NCBI GenBank assembly: GCA_009784445.1
Contig: WRBQ01000010.1
Span: 1-55,834 of the forward strand
DNA: 55,834 nucleotides
Origin: Oscillospiraceae bacterium
Lineage (GTDB): Bacteria > Bacillota > Clostridia > Oscillospirales > Acutalibacteraceae
Reading direction: 5' to 3'
Shown here piece by piece: positions 31,228 to 38,892 of this stretch. A program made the translations under genes and the position numbers. A model generated the notes under the pieces. The model saw nothing but the letters and a program-made list of their open reading frames with translations. It was not told the origin of the DNA and made no database searches. The stretch's first letter is position 1. The number at the start of each line of letters is the position of its first letter.

Positions 31228-33735
31228 ATGAAACTGCTTGTGCTTGACGGCAACAGCATACTTAACCGCGCGTTCTATGGCATCAAGTTGCTGACGACGA
31301 AGGACGGTCGCTATACCAATGCGATTTTTGGCTTTTTGAGCATGTATCTTGCGTTGCGTGACCAAGCGCAACCGGATGGCATTGCCGTGGCCTTTGACGT
31401 GAAGGCGCCCACATTTCGGCATGAGATGTACGATGGTTACAAGGCGCAGCGCAAGGGCATGCCGCCGGAACTTGCCGAGCAGCTGCCTGTGCTCAAAGAG
31501 CTGCTGGCTGCCATGGGCCTGTGTGTGCTGGAATGCCCCGGCTGGGAGGCCGATGATATTTTGGGCACGCTTGCGTATTCTTGCACAGACGATGATTGCA
31601 TACTCGCAACGGGCGATCGTGATGCCCTGCAACTGGTGAACGACCGCGTGCAGGTTTGGCTGGCCAAAACGAAAGAAACCCTGCGCTATACGCCTGCGTT
31701 GGTGCAGGAGGAATATGGCTTGACGCCCGCGCAGCTCATTGACCTGAAGGCGCTGATGGGTGACAGCAGTGACAACATTCCTGGTGTGGCGGGTGTGGGA
31801 CAAAAAACGGCACAGGCTTTGATGATGCAGTTCGGCACACTGGAGAATATTTACGCCAACTTAGACGATGCGAGCATCAAAGCTGGGGTGCGTGCCAAGC
31901 TTGAGACCGGGCGCGACAGCGCATTGCTGAGCCGTGAGCTGGGCACGATTGCCCGCAACGCACCGATATGCTGCGATTTGGCGGGCTATGTGCCTAAGCC
32001 GCCCGACGCCGCCAAAGTGACCCGCATGATGGCGGAGCTTGAGATGTTCCGTTTGCTGGAGCGCCTAGATTTGCCTGCTGTAGGGACGATCGCCCCCGAT
32101 CGTCCGCAGCCGCAACGCCCACTTATTGAAGAACATGATCTGCCTGCTTTGCTGGCACGGCTGGGCGAGCGTGTGCATTTCACCGCGCAATTCAGCGGTG
32201 ACCTGCTAGAGGGCATCACGATTGCGCAAGCTGAGCAGGATAGCCTAGTGCTTTGCGGCACAGGCGGCTTCTTCGAGTTTGTGAAAGCACTGCTGGAAAG
32301 CCCCTGTGCGAAATATTGCGACGACAGCAAGGCGCTGTGGCGCTGGGCGCTGCAAAATGGCGTGGCCGCGCAAAACATCGCCTTTGATGTGGCACTGGCG
32401 GGTTATTTGCTTAACCCGGGGGCCAGTGGCTATGACGCCGCGCGGCTGTTGCAAGAATATGCTTGCGGCGATTTCGCTGCGCTGTGTGGCAAGCTGGAAG
32501 GTCTGCTGCGCGAGCAAGGCCAATGGGCGTTATATCACGAAACTGAGCTGCCCCTCGCCCGTGTGCTGGCGCAAATGGAGCTGCATGGCTTTGCGGTGGA
32601 CGCCGTACGCATCACCGCCTATGGCGAGGAACTGGGTGAGCGCATTGATGAGCTGACGCGTGAGATTATCGCCTTGGCGGGCGGGGAGTTTAACCTTAAC
32701 TCGCCCAAGCAGCTGGGCGAAGTGCTGTTTGAACGGCTGGGCCTGCGACCACCCAAGAAGACCAAAACCGGCTACAGCACCAACGCAGAAGTTTTGGAAG
32801 AACTGCGCAGCCACCACCCGATTGTTGGGCTGATTCTTGACTACCGCGTGCTGCAAAAGCTCAAAAGCACCTACTGCGACGGTTTGCTCAAGGTCATTGA
32901 CGCGGACGGTCGGGTGCGCAGCACATTGAACCAAACCGAAACCCGCACCGGGCGCATTTCGTCCAGTGAACCAAATTTGCAGAACATTCCGATTCGTCGA
33001 AAAGAAGGCCGCCAGCTGCGCCAATGCTTTGTGGCCGCACCCGGGCATGTGCTGGTGATGGCCGACTACTCGCAAATTGAGCTGCGCGTGATGGCTGCCA
33101 TGGCGCAGGAAACTACCATGATTGCCGCGTTTGCTGCCGGGGAGGACATCCACACGGCCACGGCGGCGCAGGTGTTTGGCATGCCAACCGCCATGGTGCT
33201 GCCCGAAATGCGCAGCCAAGCCAAGGCGGTGAATTTTGGCATTATCTATGGCATTGGTGCGTTCTCATTGGCAAAAGATATTGGTGTGACGATGAAAGAG
33301 GCCAAGGAATATATTGACGGATATTTCGCACACTACCCGAAAGTGCAGGCCTTTCGCCAGCGGCTGATTGACCAGGCGACCGAGCGCGGCTATGCCGAAA
33401 GCCTGTTTGGTCGCCGCCGCGCACTGCCGGAGCTTGCCAGCAGCCAGCGGCAGTTGCGGGAGTTTGGCCAGCGCGTGGCGGTGAACATGCCCGTGCAGGG
33501 CACCGCAGCGGATATCATCAAGATGGCGATGGTGCGTGTGGCTAGCCGCTTAGCAAGCGAGAATTTGCAGGCGCGGCTCATTCTGCAAGTGCATGACGAA
33601 TTGATCATCGAAGCACCAGCTGATGAAGCTCAACAGGCTGCCACTGCGCTCAAGCAAGAAATGGAAAGCGCCGCACAGCTTGCCGTGCCCATGCTCGTTG
33701 AGGTGAAAGTCGGGCAAACATGGGAAAAATCTTGA
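31228..33735 (+). CDS. polA: DNA polymerase I
   Basis: Pol I (835 aa) fills gaps and removes primers. The 5'-3' exonuclease occupies about residues 1-285 (DGNSILNRAFYG; ATGDRDALQLV; GVAGVGQKTAQ). A middle domain follows with no clear DxE exonuclease residues, so proofreading is probably lost as in other Firmicutes. The polymerase has motif A MADYSQIELR, motif B RSQAKAVNFGIIYG and motif C QVHDELIIE. Residues about 285-293 (VGTIAPDRP) are encoded by a GTAGGG palindrome. ATG 31228 follows GAGGAGAG. Confidence 0.97.
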   Translation: MKLLVLDGNSILNRAFYGIKLLTTKDGRYTNAIFGFLSMYLALRDQAQPDGIAVAFDVKAPTFRHEMYDGYKAQRKGMPPELAEQLPVLKELLAAMGLCVLECPGWEADDILGTLAYSCTDDDCILATGDRDALQLVNDRVQVWLAKTKETLRYTPALVQEEYGLTPAQLIDLKALMGDSSDNIPGVAGVGQKTAQALMMQFGTLENIYANLDDASIKAGVRAKLETGRDSALLSRELGTIARNAPICCDLAGYVPKPPDAAKVTRMMAELEMFRLLERLDLPAVGTIAPDRPQPQRPLIEEHDLPALLARLGERVHFTAQFSGDLLEGITIAQAEQDSLVLCGTGGFFEFVKALLESPCAKYCDDSKALWRWALQNGVAAQNIAFDVALAGYLLNPGASGYDAARLLQEYACGDFAALCGKLEGLLREQGQWALYHETELPLARVLAQMELHGFAVDAVRITAYGEELGERIDELTREIIALAGGEFNLNSPKQLGEVLFERLGLRPPKKTKTGYSTNAEVLEELRSHHPIVGLILDYRVLQKLKSTYCDGLLKVIDADGRVRSTLNQTETRTGRISSSEPNLQNIPIRRKEGRQLRQCFVAAPGHVLVMADYSQIELRVMAAMAQETTMIAAFAAGEDIHTATAAQVFGMPTAMVLPEMRSQAKAVNFGIIYGIGAFSLAKDIGVTMKEAKEYIDGYFAHYPKVQAFRQRLIDQATERGYAESLFGRRRALPELASSQRQLREFGQRVAVNMPVQGTAADIIKMAMVRVASRLASENLQARLILQVHDELIIEAPADEAQQAATALKQEMESAAQLAVPMLVEVKVGQTWEKS
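32080..32106. repeat. GTAGGG palindrome embedded in polA
   Basis: GTAG then the perfect dyad GGACGATCG (32084-32092), CCCC, CGATCGTCC (32097-32105). It is open in the polA frame, encoding the linker between the exonuclease and middle domains. Confidence 0.8.
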
Positions 33736-33760
33736 CAAATTTGTAAAATGATGCGATAAT
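33732..33760 (+). promoter_or_regulatory. Promoter of rsmD-coaD
   Basis: TTGACA (33732-33737, overlapping the polA stop), 17 bp, GATAAT (33755-33760), 17 bp before the rsmD ATG. Confidence 0.8.
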
Positions 33761-33777
33761 AATGGGAGAGAGATGCT

Positions 33778-34326
33778 ATGAAAGTAATCACAGGCACAGC
33801 GCGGGGCATGCGTTTGCAAACGCTGCCGGGCGAAGACACCGTGCGGCCAACCAGCCAACGCGTGAAAGAAGCCATGTTCAGCGCAATCCAGTTTGAGATT
33901 GAAGGCCGGCAAGTGCTTGACGCCTTTGCAGGCTGTGGACAACTGGGCATTGAGGCGCTCAGCCGCGGGGCAGCGCATTGCTTGTTTTTGGAGCAAGACA
34001 GCCGCGCCCAAAAGATTGTGCAGGAAAATCTTGCGCACACACGCTTTGACGACCAAGCCAAGCTTATGCCCGTGGATGCCGTGCAGTATATTCGCCGCAC
34101 CAACGAGCAGTTTGGCGTAATTTTTCTGGACCCACCGTTTGGCAGCGGCATGCTGCAAGAGGTGCTGCCCTTGGCTGCCGAGCGATTGACGGCAGGCGGG
34201 TTGATTATCTGCGAAGCACCTGTGGATGAAGCACTGCCCGAGCTGATGGGTGACGTTGCGCTACGCCGCAGCTATCGTCACGGGCGCACGAAGGTGTGTG
34301 TGTTTCAGAAAGGTGAAGTGCTATGA
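33778..34326 (+). CDS. rsmD: 16S rRNA (guanine966-N2)-methyltransferase RsmD
   Basis: A 182-aa SAM methyltransferase modifying G966 of 16S rRNA. Typical blocks are MKVITGTARGMRL, RPTSQRVKEAMFSAI, DAFAGCGQLGIEALSRGA (SAM loop) and the catalytic FLDPPFG (about residues 120-126). Its last bases overlap coaD by 4 bp (ATGA), the usual rsmD-coaD couple in Firmicutes. Confidence 0.96.
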   Translation: MKVITGTARGMRLQTLPGEDTVRPTSQRVKEAMFSAIQFEIEGRQVLDAFAGCGQLGIEALSRGAAHCLFLEQDSRAQKIVQENLAHTRFDDQAKLMPVDAVQYIRRTNEQFGVIFLDPPFGSGMLQEVLPLAAERLTAGGLIICEAPVDEALPELMGDVALRRSYRHGRTKVCVFQKGEVL

Positions 34327-34808
34327 CCAAAGCCGTTTATCCCGGCAGCTTTGACCCCGTGACCAACGGGCACTTGGAAATTATCCGCAAAGCCGCTGCG
34401 CTGTTTGACCACGTGGTGGTGCTGGTGGCCGTTAACGCTGCGAAAAATTGCACCTTCAGCGCAAAAGAACGCGTGCAAATGCTGCGTGACTGCACGGCAG
34501 ATATGCCCAACGTCACTGTTGATTCATCTGACGGTTTGGTTGCGCACTATGCTGGGCAAGCAGACGCCCGCGCCATTGTGAAGGGCCTGCGCGCCATGAG
34601 CGATTTTGATGCCGAGTTCCAGCAAGCGCTGGTGAATCGCCGCCTAAACCCGCATGTGGAAACCGTGTTCATTCCTGCCGGCAGCGACAGCATGTTTTTG
34701 TCCTCCGGTGTGGTGAAGCAAGTGTGCGCCCTGCATGGCGACATCAGCGCCTTTGTGCCGCCACAGGCACTGCCGCAAATCATCGCAAGATTAAAAGCAA
34801 AATCATAG
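34323..34808 (+). CDS. coaD: Phosphopantetheine adenylyltransferase CoaD
   Basis: CoaD (161 aa) makes dephospho-CoA from 4'-phosphopantetheine and ATP. The nucleotidyl-transfer motif GSFDPVTNGH (residues 8-17), KGLRAMSDFDAEFQ and FLSSGVVKQV match the family; the last usually reads SSS-VKE, so it is slightly divergent. Normal length. It is translationally coupled to rsmD. Confidence 0.96.
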   Translation: MTKAVYPGSFDPVTNGHLEIIRKAAALFDHVVVLVAVNAAKNCTFSAKERVQMLRDCTADMPNVTVDSSDGLVAHYAGQADARAIVKGLRAMSDFDAEFQQALVNRRLNPHVETVFIPAGSDSMFLSSGVVKQVCALHGDISAFVPPQALPQIIARLKAKS

Positions 34809-34823
34809 GATGGGGGATACAAT

Positions 34824-35540
34824 ATGGACAACATAGACCTGATGTTCACGCAAATCCAAGACGAAATCGATAGCTCCACCAAGCTTGGCCGCTCGCGTCT
34901 AGTGGACCCAAAAGTTGTGCATGACATGATTGAAACCGTGCGTGCGCAACTGCCCACAGTGATTGAACGCGCCAAGGAAATCGTGGCCAAGCGCAACGAA
35001 ATTCTGGAAAACGCAAGGGCCGAGTCTGAAGGCCTGCGCGAGCAAACGCAACAGTCCATTGCGCAGCGCGAGGCAGCGTTTCAAGAGCAATTGCAGGATG
35101 CTACGCAAAAACACAAAGAGCACGCCATGGCCTTGCGTGCCCAAGGCGAGCAACATGTTGCCGACGCCAAGGCCGAAGCTGAGCGTTTGCTGGCCGGGCA
35201 CGAGATTACGCAAAACGCCAAAGCACAAGCCGAGCAACTGCTGCACAACACCCGTGCACAGGCTGAGCAGGAAAAAGCCGAAGCGCGCAGTCGTGCCGAC
35301 AAAACCATCGCAGATGCAAATGCTTACAGCAACGAGCAAATTCGCCGCACGCAAGAATGGGGCCAGCAGTATACCGGCAGTGTGAGTGCTGTGGTGCAAG
35401 AAATCGTCAACGAGGCCGAGGAAATTCTTGCGCGGTCGCTTGAAGATGTGCGCGCCACGCAAAAACGTCTGCAAACCAGCATGATGAAATCCGCCGTGCC
35501 GCCTGATTTCTACCCTGCTGACTTGCCCTTGGTTGACTAA
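34824..35540 (+). CDS. Coiled-coil protein downstream of coaD
   Basis: This 238-aa protein is almost wholly alpha-helical with a long Ala/Glu/Gln coiled coil (about residues 45-200), like the cytoplasmic part of ATP-synthase b or DivIVA-type proteins. Similar proteins are commonly found next to coaD in Clostridia, without a settled function. It has no TM segment. ATG at 34824 follows GGGGGA. A hairpin (AGGCTGCATT / AATGTAGCCCT) follows the stop. Confidence 0.85.
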   Translation: MDNIDLMFTQIQDEIDSSTKLGRSRLVDPKVVHDMIETVRAQLPTVIERAKEIVAKRNEILENARAESEGLREQTQQSIAQREAAFQEQLQDATQKHKEHAMALRAQGEQHVADAKAEAERLLAGHEITQNAKAQAEQLLHNTRAQAEQEKAEARSRADKTIADANAYSNEQIRRTQEWGQQYTGSVSAVVQEIVNEAEEILARSLEDVRATQKRLQTSMMKSAVPPDFYPADLPLVD

Positions 35541-35567
35541 GTTTGGAAATAAAGGCTGCATTTACCA

Positions 35568-35596
35568 TTGAATGTAGCCCTAAAATTTGATAGAAT
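35568..35596 (+). promoter_or_regulatory. Promoter of the thioester-domain gene
   Basis: TTGAAT (35568-35573), 17 bp, TAGAAT (35591-35596), about 31 bp before the ATG. Confidence 0.65.
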
Positions 35597-35627
35597 GGTA
35601 GCGTACCTCATCTAAAGGAGAGTAATG

Positions 35628-36932
35628 ATGAAACGACGTTACCTACGCGCAAGCGTGGCCATATTGCTGGCCGCGCTGTTTGCGTTTTCTGCCATGGCAG
35701 CAGCACAAGTTGGCTCAACGGCGGTGTTTAGGCGGCGGTTTCATGCGCCATTTGCGAGCCTTTCAGCATTTAACACGCGTGATCCTTTCACTGGGCAAAC
35801 GCTTCACAATCCCCGCGGGCTGCATTTTTTGTTTGTGGATTCCCCCGGCACGTTGCAGGCCTTTTGCGTGCAAAAAGGCATGACAATTTACGACACCGGG
35901 CAAATCACCCGCGTGGCACGTGCGTTAAATGACCCGATGTTCAACGGTTTATCTGCCGTTGCGCGTGAGAACATGCTGCGTGTTGCGCTGTTTGGCTACC
36001 CAAACCGCACGCCTGCGCAGCTGGGTACGACTGCGCAAAACGCCCAGGCAGCCACGCAAATTCTGCTGTGGGAAAGCCAGCTGGGCTTTCGCAACGCGCA
36101 GTTCAATCGCACAGACAACCGTCTGCACAACGCCTACTTCGCTGGCGGTAACATAGCGGCGGTGCATGCAGTGGTTGAGCGCATTGAACGTGACATCGCG
36201 CAATATCTGCATAGACCAGTATTGCCTGCACAACTGCAATTTCACCAACACGATGGACACTACATCGCCTTGTTCAACGAGCCAAGCGGTGTGCCTCTGG
36301 TTATCGCTGGCGCGAACCCCGACGGCATTGCCGTCACGCGTGAAGGCGACCGTGTGATGTTGTATACCACGCGGCGGCCAATGCATGGCGGCACGATTAC
36401 CCTGATGCGCACGGATATTCCCGCTGCGCGCGTGAATGCGCTCGGCCCGCCGCTGATTTGGATTGACCCTGCGCGGCAGTTTCACAATCAGCTGCTGTTC
36501 ACTGGCGTGCAGCCGCGTGGGCAGTCGTTTGTGGTGCATATTTGTATGCCTGCGCCAGTGACCACCACTCAGCCCACCACCACCACAACGACAACCACGC
36601 AGCCTGTTAGTAGCAGTCAGCCTACGACCACCACACAACCGATAAGTTCTACACAGCCCTCAACGGCAACCACCACCACGCAGCCCAGTACAACGACGAT
36701 TGCCTCAACGCAAACAAGCACCACAACCAGGCATACTTCCACCACGGCGGTGCATACTACTACCACGACGACAACCCGAACCACCACCACGCAGCAAACC
36801 AGCACAACCCGCCCCGGCGAAAGCTTTCCGCAAACGCGCGACAACTTGCCTGTGGCAGGCCTAGCGTTATTCGGCGTGGCGGTGCTGGGCGCGTGGCTGC
36901 TGCGCAAAAAGGATGATGACCCTGACCAATAA
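35628..36932 (+). CDS. Thioester-domain surface adhesin with Thr-rich stalk
   Basis: A 434-aa exported protein. The signal peptide (about residues 1-27) is followed by a TED-like domain. Cys in LQAFCVQKG and Gln in AATQILLWE are the pair that forms the internal thioester, used by Gram-positive adhesins to bind host targets covalently. A second beta domain precedes a Thr/Gln stalk (about residues 305-395). The end SFPQTRDN, hydrophobic helix, RKK resembles a sortase-type anchor but lacks the exact LPxTG. ATG at 35628 (7 nt from AAAGGAG) is preferred over 35625. It converges on a sigma factor with a similar Thr stalk. Confidence 0.83.
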   Translation: MKRRYLRASVAILLAALFAFSAMAAAQVGSTAVFRRRFHAPFASLSAFNTRDPFTGQTLHNPRGLHFLFVDSPGTLQAFCVQKGMTIYDTGQITRVARALNDPMFNGLSAVARENMLRVALFGYPNRTPAQLGTTAQNAQAATQILLWESQLGFRNAQFNRTDNRLHNAYFAGGNIAAVHAVVERIERDIAQYLHRPVLPAQLQFHQHDGHYIALFNEPSGVPLVIAGANPDGIAVTREGDRVMLYTTRRPMHGGTITLMRTDIPAARVNALGPPLIWIDPARQFHNQLLFTGVQPRGQSFVVHICMPAPVTTTQPTTTTTTTTQPVSSSQPTTTTQPISSTQPSTATTTTQPSTTTIASTQTSTTTRHTSTTAVHTTTTTTTRTTTTQQTSTTRPGESFPQTRDNLPVAGLALFGVAVLGAWLLRKKDDDPDQ

Positions 36933-37083
36933 CCCTTGGGTGCTGCCGCCCATTCCGCCTAACTATGAACGAACCGGCCGCCGCCTGTGCCGCTTGGGTT
37001 ACTTCGTTATTGTTTGGGCACCGGACAAGGAGTTTGTGAAAACCGTCAAGTTCCTTGCCAAGCACTGGGTAAAAGAAAATTAA
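36913..37083 (+). CDS. Small protein overlapping the adhesin 3' end
   Basis: A 56-codon ORF (MMTLTNNPWVLPPIPP...) starts 20 bp before the adhesin stop, behind AAAAAGG, and ends before a hairpin terminator. It has a Pro-rich N-terminus and a basic C-terminal half (CRLGYFVIVWAPDKEF). Codon use resembles its neighbours. I know no family; translation is plausible but unproven. Confidence 0.45.
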   Translation: MMTLTNNPWVLPPIPPNYERTGRRLCRLGYFVIVWAPDKEFVKTVKFLAKHWVKEN

Positions 37084-37090
37084 AAATACA

Positions 37091-37140
37091 CAACAGCCGC
37101 AAGAGAGTGTGTGAAAGCTCTCGCGGCTGTTGTGTTATAT
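37091..37140. terminator. Hairpin between the adhesin and sigma-factor genes
   Basis: CAACAGCCGC / GCGGCTGTTG with inner AGAG/CTCT forms a long stem. The T-run after it is weak (TGTGTTATAT), so efficiency is uncertain; it could serve both converging genes. Confidence 0.6.
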
Positions 37141-37179
37141 GAGCACAAACCCTTCAACAGATTGTGCATGAAAAAAGCG

Positions 37180-38544
37180 TTATTCGGCGGTACCCAGAGT
37201 AGGGATACTTATCCAAGTGGTCCACCAAGTCCACGTGGTGTTTGGCTCAGTGGTCGGGATGGCGGCTGTTGTGGTCGTGGAAGTGGAAGTTGTAGTAGAA
37301 GTTGTTGTTGGCGCCGTGGTTGTAGTGGTCGTTGTTGTGGCAGTAGTAGTGGTTGCTGATGTAGTTGTCGTTGTTGCGGTTGTTGTTGTGACAGGATTAC
37401 CTAAGTTCAAAAACCAGTCCGGCAAAACAATGGGACCGCGCGTGGTTGCGGTTGTTGCTTGTGCTGTGGTTGCGGTTTCGATTTGTGTTGTGGTGTTGGC
37501 CGTGGTTGTGGTAGTTGTTGTCGACGTTGTGGTTATTGCAGCGGTGGTTTCTTCGACGGGTTCGGTAGTGGTTTCGGGTGCCTCAGTGGTTGGCACGGTG
37601 GTGTCCACTGCCGTGGTAACTACTACAGGAATATAAGGGTAAGTGATGTCTTGCGCTTGCTGGCGATACACCGCCACACCGCCAACAATCAGCCCACCTG
37701 TGACCACAGCGGCGGCAACACAGGCTGCCACAATGCCGGTGACAGACGCGCCGGCGGCGGCAGTGGTGGTTGCACCGGCAACAGCACCTGCGCATGCAGC
37801 CGAGGAACCGGCAGAAGCAGCGCCTGCTGCGCCCGCGCCGGCAGCCACAGCGGCTGCACCTGCGCCCGTTAAGCCCAAAATAGCGGGCAAACGGTCACCG
37901 GGGTCGTTTTCTAGCCCCAAGCCTTGCAGCACTTGCACCAGCAGGGGAATGGGCACCGCGGTGTACAGCGCAATGCCGTTGTCTTGCGCTTGCCTGAGCA
38001 TGTCCGCCAATTTTGCGCGTGCGCGATGCAAGCGGCTTTTCACCGTGCCCTCGGGCACTTCAAGCGTTTCGGCCACCTGCGCCACGTCCATGTCGTCATA
38101 GTAGCGCATGAGCAGCACAAGGCGTTGGTCTTCGGGCAGTTGCGCAATTAAGCTGGCTACCAAAGCTTTTGCCTCGGTTTGGTCATAGCTTTCGCTAGGC
38201 AGCAAGTCAACGTCGGTTTCTTCCTGCCAATACATGGCGTTGTCGTCGCCATAATCCGCAAAGCTGTCGGGGCGTTTGCGGGCAATGTAATTCTTGGCTT
38301 GGTTTGCTACAATCTGCGAAAGCCACCCGGCGAAGGCCTCCGGTTTTTCCAGCGTGCAGATTTTCTCCCACGCTTTGATGTAGCTGTCTTGCAGGATGTC
38401 CTGCGCGTCGTGTTCGTTTTTCGTAATGGAAATTGCCACGAACCAAGCCCGTTGCCGGGTGAGGTGATACAGCTGCTGGAATGCCTCGGCATTGCCCTGT
38501 GCAGCTTGCTGTGCCAGAGCGGGGATAAGATGATGTTCAGCCAT
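37180..38544 (-). CDS. ECF sigma factor fused to a TM helix and Thr-rich extracellular domain
   Basis: A 454-aa protein. Residues 1-180 are an ECF sigma-70 factor: region 2 (AWFVAISITKNEHDAQDILQDSYIKAWEK) and region 4 (LPEDQRLVLLMRYYDDMDVAQVA, VPEGTVKSRLHRARAKL). An Ala/Gly-rich segment and a TM helix (about residues 255-280) follow. The outside part of about 170 residues is mostly Thr repeats with a Trp-rich end (TWTWWTTWISIP). A sigma domain tied to the membrane could be released by proteolysis. ATG at 38544 follows GGGGGG; the longer frame is less likely. No anti-sigma gene is visible. Confidence 0.88.
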   Translation of the reverse strand: MAEHHLIPALAQQAAQGNAEAFQQLYHLTRQRAWFVAISITKNEHDAQDILQDSYIKAWEKICTLEKPEAFAGWLSQIVANQAKNYIARKRPDSFADYGDDNAMYWQEETDVDLLPSESYDQTEAKALVASLIAQLPEDQRLVLLMRYYDDMDVAQVAETLEVPEGTVKSRLHRARAKLADMLRQAQDNGIALYTAVPIPLLVQVLQGLGLENDPGDRLPAILGLTGAGAAAVAAGAGAAGAASAGSSAACAGAVAGATTTAAAGASVTGIVAACVAAAVVTGGLIVGGVAVYRQQAQDITYPYIPVVVTTAVDTTVPTTEAPETTTEPVEETTAAITTTSTTTTTTTANTTTQIETATTAQATTATTRGPIVLPDWFLNLGNPVTTTTATTTTTSATTTTATTTTTTTTAPTTTSTTTSTSTTTTAAIPTTEPNTTWTWWTTWISIPTLGTAE

Positions 38545-38674
38545 TGGATTCCCCCCCGAAATTTTTCTCGCTGTGTTGAACCACAAGTTGCATCATGCGT
38601 TCATCCACCTTTGGTGGTATGGTGCACTCTGCAGCTGTGTCGTTCAACACTGCGCGAATCAGATCGTCCAGCAC
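38537..38674 (-). CDS. Small acidic ORF upstream of the ECF sigma factor
   Basis: A 45-codon ORF starts GTG at 38674, 6 nt after GAGGGGGTGA, and ends TGA 8 bp inside the sigma-factor gene, giving translational coupling. The peptide (VLDDLIRAVLNDTAAECTIP...) is acidic and probably helical. It lies between the ECF-type promoter and the sigma gene. It may be a leader or small regulator; no family is known to me. Confidence 0.5.
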   Translation of the reverse strand: MLDDLIRAVLNDTAAECTIPPKVDERMMQLVVQHSEKNFGGESNG

Positions 38675-38698
38675 TCGGGTTCACCCCCTCAACATAAC

Positions 38699-38727
38699 TA
38701 AGACAGCTGAGCCGGGCGCTGGGTTCC
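38699..38727 (-). promoter_or_regulatory. ECF-type (autoregulated?) promoter
   Basis: Read on the minus strand, GGAACCC (38727-38721), 16 bp, GTCTTA (38704-38699). The GGAACC/GTC pair is the general ECF promoter form, and it lies just upstream of the sigma factor's own transcript. Confidence 0.65.
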
Positions 38728-38789
38728 ATGATTGTGTCGTTTTTATGAAAATATTTCCTCGCTGATTTTATATTAAGATTATAATAGGG

Positions 38790-38849
38790 CACAGCGAAGC
38801 GACTTTTGCGTGCCTTAGCGTGCACAAAGTAGAGCCCCACCGCAGGTGG
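38790..38849. repeat. Intergenic copy of the ftsZ-linker repeat
   Basis: CACAGCGAAGCGAC (38790-38803) and GAGCCCCACCGCAGGTGG (38832-38849) match the two ends of the ftsZ unit, separated here by 28 bp. Confidence 0.85.
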
Positions 38850-38889
38850 AAAAAATCACGGCAGCCTACAACTAGACTGCCGTGATTGT
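38850..38889 (-). terminator. Terminator of rny
   Basis: On the minus strand a 10-bp stem (ATCACGGCAG / CTGCCGTGAT) is followed by TTTTTT. Confidence 0.9.
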
Positions 38890-38892
38890 GAA

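Noticed and set aside
38601..38840. 79-codon minus-strand ORF upstream of the sigma factor
   Set aside because: It runs through repeat DNA and the ECF promoter. The coupled 45-codon ORF in another frame has a far better ribosome-binding site.
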